The position numbers and the translations under genes were made by a program. DNA of 7,019 nt, taken from the NCBI GenBank assembly GCA_017444325.1, contig JAFSWV010000093.1, positions 1 through 7,019 of the forward strand. Direction: 5' to 3'. Positions 1-7,019 of this stretch are shown here, piece after piece. How positions within the stretch are numbered: position 1 is the first letter of the stretch; the number at the start of each line of letters is the position of its first letter. The stretch is from a bacterium. Its GTDB lineage: Bacteria; Auribacterota; UBA3054. The notes under the pieces were generated by a model. The model made no database searches. It worked only from the letters and a program-made list of their open reading frames with translations, and was not told where the DNA came from.

Positions 1-293
1 ATAAGGTGGTATCTGACGCCCGGAAGGTCTCTGACACGGCCGCCTCTTACCAGAACAATGGAGTGTTCCTGCAAGTTGTGACCTTCACCGGGGATATAGG
101 CGGTTACTTCCGTTCCGTTGGACAAACGGACACGGGCAACTTTACGTAAGGCGGAGTTCGGCTTCTTCGGCGTGCGGGTGGTAACTACCAGACAAACGCC
201 GCGGCGGGCAGGACAGCTCTGCAAGGCGGGAGCCTTGGTGTGCTGCTGCTTGGGCTGACGACTCTTCCGTACTAATTGGTTAATAGTAGGCAT
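1..293 (-). CDS. rpsL: 30S ribosomal protein S12, 5' part (3' end outside window)
   Basis: S12 sits at the decoding centre of the small ribosomal subunit, where it helps check codon-anticodon pairing and is a target of streptomycin-resistance mutations. I translated 97 complete codons on the minus strand from ATG at 293-291. The protein opens MPTINQLVRK and contains the hallmark blocks TPKKPNSALRKVARVRL (residues 41-57), GEGHNLQEHS (69-78) and GGRVRDLPGVRYH (84-96). The family is usually about 123 residues or slightly longer, so roughly the last 25 or more are beyond base 1. Lys43 (E. coli K42) is present. Asp89, the residue methylthiolated by RimO in E. coli (D88), is present. Residue 88 is Arg where most bacteria have Lys (E. 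coli K87). The start is fixed by a strong Shine-Dalgarno site 6 nt upstream. The gene lies 36 bp after rpoC with no terminator between, so it is probably read from the rpoBC transcript. It uses TTA twice (Leu7, Leu49), unlike rpoB and most of rpoC. Confidence 0.97.
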   Translation of the reverse strand, partial: MPTINQLVRKSRQPKQQHTKAPALQSCPARRGVCLVVTTRTPKKPNSALRKVARVRLSNGTEVTAYIPGEGHNLQEHSIVLVRGGRVRDLPGVRYHL

Positions 294-299
294 GATTTT

Positions 300-304
300 C
301 CTCT
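300..304 (-). promoter_or_regulatory. Shine-Dalgarno site of rpsL
   Basis: On the coding strand AGAGG is followed by the 6-nt spacer AAAATC and then ATG, close to ideal spacing. The whole 294-329 gap is A-rich on the coding strand with few G or C bases, so the site should be unstructured and accessible. There is no hairpin followed by a U tract here, so I see no rpoC terminator. It fits translation of rpsL from a read-through transcript, though an undetected promoter inside the end of rpoC cannot be excluded. Confidence 0.85.
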
Positions 305-329
305 TTTTTTGTTTATTAGAATTTGGTTT

Positions 330-4727
<4,398 letters not shown>

Positions 4728-4753
4728 ATTTTTGCTATCCTGCGATAGTTGGT
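4728..4753 (-). promoter_or_regulatory. rpoB-rpoC spacer: rpoC Shine-Dalgarno inside a small hairpin
   Basis: The 26-bp gap holds a perfect 5-bp inverted repeat, CTATC (4748-4744) and GATAG (4739-4735) on the coding strand, around the loop GCAG (4743-4740). The only Shine-Dalgarno-like sequence for rpoC, AGGA (4741-4738), lies half in this loop and half in the 3' stem. It is 10 nt from the first ATG and 13 nt from the second. What is seen is the repeat and its overlap with AGGA. That it folds and tunes rpoC translation is inference, because the stem is short and has only one or two strong pairs. It is not a terminator: no U tract follows on the coding strand. Confidence 0.55.
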
Positions 4754-7019
4754 TTACTTCTTCTCGGTTCTGACGTCAAGGCAGGCGGCCCTGAGTTCCT
4801 TTACCAACACGTTGAAAGATTCCGGCGTGGAAGCTTCCAGGGCGCAGTTGCCCTTCGTGATGGATTCGTAGGTCTTCTTGCGGCCTTCCGTATCGTCGGA
4901 TTTGACCGTCAGCATTTCCTGCAAAGTGTAGGCGGCGCCGTAAGCTTCCAGGGCCCAAACTTCCATTTCGCCGAAACGCTGTCCGCCGCTTTGGGCTTTG
5001 CCGCCCAAGGGCTGCTGCGTGACCAGCGAGTAAGGTCCGGTGGCGCGGGCGTGGATCTTGTTGGCGACCAGGTGACCCAGTTTCATGAAGTAGGTGTACC
5101 CTACCGTCACTTTCTGGTACATGGCTTCGCCGGTCCTGCCGTCGTAAAGCGTAACTTTGCCGAGTTCGGGCTCAAGGCTGGTGGCGCAAAGGTGCGCGTC
5201 TTTCTTCTTGTCGTTCTTGGCGGCCTGGGCTTTGGCTTCCTTAAGAAGCTCTTCTATGTCTTTTTCAGTCGCGCCGTCGAAGACCGGAGTCGTGGCGATG
5301 AGGCCCAGCATGCGGCAGGCCCAGCCCAGGTGGGCTTCCATGATCTGACCGACGTTCATACGGGAAGGAACGCCCAAGGGGTTCAAAACGATGTCGACCG
5401 GGGTGCCGTCTTCCATGAAGGGCATATCCTCTTCGGCCAGGATCTTGGCCACGATGCCTTTGTTGCCGTGGCGGCCGGCCATCTTATCGCCGACCTGCAG
5501 TTTCTGCTTGATGGCGATGTAAACTCTGACCATCTTCAGCATATGGCTGTCCATGTCGTCGCCGCGCTTGATCGTGTCGATCTCGCGGGCATACTGGGCG
5601 GCCAGCTCTTCTTTCTTATAATCGAGCTGATAGTGCAGACGGTTGACGCGGCTGGCGAATTCTTTGTCTTCCACGTCGAAGCCGACCAGGGATTTCTTGG
5701 TCCTGATGATGCTCTTCACATCGGGCGGGACGGACTGGCCTTTGTCAGCCAGAATGTCGCCGGTCTGCTCGTCGATGATGGCGCCTTTAAGCTTTTCGGA
5801 GCAGATCTTGTCGAGCTCGGTCCTGTACCATTCCTGGATCTCTTCTTCCTGCTTGGCGCGCCTGTCGGTCGCTTCCTTCTGCAGTTTCTTTTCCTGAGCC
5901 TTGTCGCGCTGGGCGTCTTTGGCTTTCTGGCGGAAAACGTCAACGTGCATGACGACGCCGTAAGTTCCGGCCGGAACTTTCAGGGAGGCGTCGCGGACGT
6001 CCGCGGCCTTGTCGCCGAAGATGGCCTTCAAGAGGCGTTCCTCGGGGCTCAGTTCGGTCTCGCTCTTAGGAGTGATCTTACCGACCAGGATGTCGCCGGG
6101 CTTGACTTCGGTGCCGGGGATGACGATACCTTCGGAATCCAGTCTGGCCAGGGCTTCCGCGCCCACGTTCGGGATGTCGCGGGTGGTTTCTTCAGCGCCC
6201 AGTTTGGTCTGCGCAACTATGCAGTCGAAGCTCTCGATGTGCACGGAAGTGTAGAAGTCTTCTTTCAGCGCTCTTTCGGAAATGACGATAGCGTCTTCGA
6301 AGTTGTAGCCTTCCCAAGGCATGTAAGCGCAGAGTATGTTGCGTCCCAGGCTCAGAACGCCGTCCGCGGTCGCCGGGCCGTTGGCGATAACGTCGCCTTT
6401 CTTGACCTTGGTGCCGGACTTGACGTAAGGATGATAGTTTATGGTGGTGCCGGCGTTGGAACGCTTGAACTTCAGGAGTTCTTCGACCTGTTCCTCGTCG
6501 CCTTTGCCTTTAATGACGATGTGCGTCGCGTCGCTTTCTTTGACCTCGCCGTCGATCTTAGCGGTCAGAACGGCGCCGGATTCTTTGGCGACTCTTTCTT
6601 CCAGACCAGTCCTGACCATCGGGGCTTCCGTGGTCAGAAGAGGCACGGCCTGACGCTGCATGTTGGAACCCATCAAGGCTCGGTTGGCGTCGTCGTGTTC
6701 CAGGAAGGGAATAAGGCCTGCGGCGATGGAGACGATCTGTTTCGGCGAAACGTCGATGTACTCGATCTCCTTGGCTTTGACTTCCTTGAAGTCTCCGTTC
6801 TTCCTGGCTTTGATCCCTTCTTTCAGGACAAACTTGCCGTTCTTGTCCCTGAGCGCGTTGGCCTGGGCGATGGTGTATTTTTCTTCTTCGTGAGCGGGCA
6901 GGTAGACGACCTTGTCCGTCACTTTGCAGTTTTCAACTTTAAGATAAGGCGTTTCCATGAAGCCGTACGTGTTGGTCTTCAGGTAAGTGCTCATGGAAGC
7001 GATAAGACCGATGTTGGCG
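4754..7019 (-). CDS. rpoB: DNA-directed RNA polymerase subunit beta, C-terminal two thirds (5' end outside window)
   Basis: Beta forms one pincer of RNA polymerase and lines the active site and the rifampicin pocket. The frame is open to the window edge, giving 754 codons before TAA at 4756-4754. It begins with ANIGLIAS, aligning with E. coli from about residue 567, so the main rifampicin-resistance cluster lies outside. The Ile matching E. coli I572 is present. Fragment residues: FLEHDDANRALMG (105-117), NFEDAIVISE (239-248), a Lys/Glu-rich, probably helical segment (about 362-410), then GDKMAGRHGNKG with the two active-site lysines at 512 and 520 (E. coli K1065 and K1073; bases 5485-5483 and 5461-5459). 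A Lys-rich insertion spans about 595-618. QPLGGKAQSGGQRFGEMEVW begins at 669, and TPESFNVLVKEL lies near the end. The ATG at 6994 is internal, because conserved sequence precedes it in frame. The gene is followed after 26 bp by rpoC. Confidence 0.99.
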   Translation of the reverse strand, partial: ANIGLIASMSTYLKTNTYGFMETPYLKVENCKVTDKVVYLPAHEEEKYTIAQANALRDKNGKFVLKEGIKARKNGDFKEVKAKEIEYIDVSPKQIVSIAAGLIPFLEHDDANRALMGSNMQRQAVPLLTTEAPMVRTGLEERVAKESGAVLTAKIDGEVKESDATHIVIKGKGDEEQVEELLKFKRSNAGTTINYHPYVKSGTKVKKGDVIANGPATADGVLSLGRNILCAYMPWEGYNFEDAIVISERALKEDFYTSVHIESFDCIVAQTKLGAEETTRDIPNVGAEALARLDSEGIVIPGTEVKPGDILVGKITPKSETELSPEERLLKAIFGDKAADVRDASLKVPAGTYGVVMHVDVFRQKAKDAQRDKAQEKKLQKEATDRRAKQEEEIQEWYRTELDKICSEKLKGAIIDEQTGDILADKGQSVPPDVKSIIRTKKSLVGFDVEDKEFASRVNRLHYQLDYKKEELAAQYAREIDTIKRGDDMDSHMLKMVRVYIAIKQKLQVGDKMAGRHGNKGIVAKILAEEDMPFMEDGTPVDIVLNPLGVPSRMNVGQIMEAHLGWACRMLGLIATTPVFDGATEKDIEELLKEAKAQAAKNDKKKDAHLCATSLEPELGKVTLYDGRTGEAMYQKVTVGYTYFMKLGHLVANKIHARATGPYSLVTQQPLGGKAQSGGQRFGEMEVWALEAYGAAYTLQEMLTVKSDDTEGRKKTYESITKGNCALEASTPESFNVLVKELRAACLDVRTEKK

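Noticed and set aside
301..310. T-rich run after rpoC as a terminator
   Set aside because: On the coding strand it is an A run next to the Shine-Dalgarno site, with no hairpin before it. It cannot be a rho-independent terminator for these minus-strand genes.
6992..6994. ATG at 6994 as the start of rpoB
   Set aside because: The frame continues upstream to the window edge with the conserved ANIGLIAS sequence, so this Met is internal and the gene is truncated by the window.
4757..7019. Plus-strand frame open across all of rpoB in the window
   Set aside because: Same codon-register mirror effect as for rpoC; the minus-strand product is clearly RNA polymerase beta.

Overview
The window is a stretch of core transcription and translation genes, all read from the minus strand. 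In transcription order it holds the 3' two thirds of rpoB (RNA polymerase beta, 5' end beyond base 7019), a complete rpoC (beta'), and the 5' four fifths of rpsL (ribosomal protein S12, 3' end before base 1). The gaps are 26 bp (rpoB-rpoC) and 36 bp (rpoC-rpsL). Neither holds a terminator-like hairpin with a U tract on the coding strand, so the three genes look co-transcribed as one rpoBC-str operon. I see no RNA gene, mobile element, CRISPR array, phage gene or long non-coding stretch.

The organism is a bacterium of moderately high GC content. RpoB and RpoC carry all expected catalytic and zinc-binding residues and an E. coli-like layout, including a large SI3-like insertion in the beta' trigger loop. 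That insertion, the wording of the beta' N-terminus (SPDTIRSWSHGEVKNPETIN) and the beta C-terminus point to a Gram-negative lineage. My best guess is the Verrucomicrobiota/Lentisphaerota (PVC) group, from remembered family sequences and not from a search. Direct linkage of rpoC to rpsL, with no L7Ae-family gene between them, fits this but is not diagnostic.

Layout: 1-293 rpsL (partial); 294-329 AT-rich spacer with a strong Shine-Dalgarno site; 330-4727 rpoC; 4728-4753 spacer with a small hairpin overlapping the rpoC Shine-Dalgarno site; 4754-7019 rpoB (partial). Beta and beta' together form the RNA polymerase catalytic centre. S12 is the 30S decoding-centre protein.

I found no undescribed system. 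The points worth a second look are: (a) near-total absence of the codons TTA, CTA and TCA in rpoB and rpoC, which leaves a codon-aligned antisense frame open for thousands of bases; (b) Arg in S12 where most bacteria have the Lys linked to streptomycin sensitivity; (c) an acidic N-terminal extension of about 57 residues on beta'; (d) a hairpin at the rpoC ribosome-binding site; and (e) a short Lys-rich insertion in beta.
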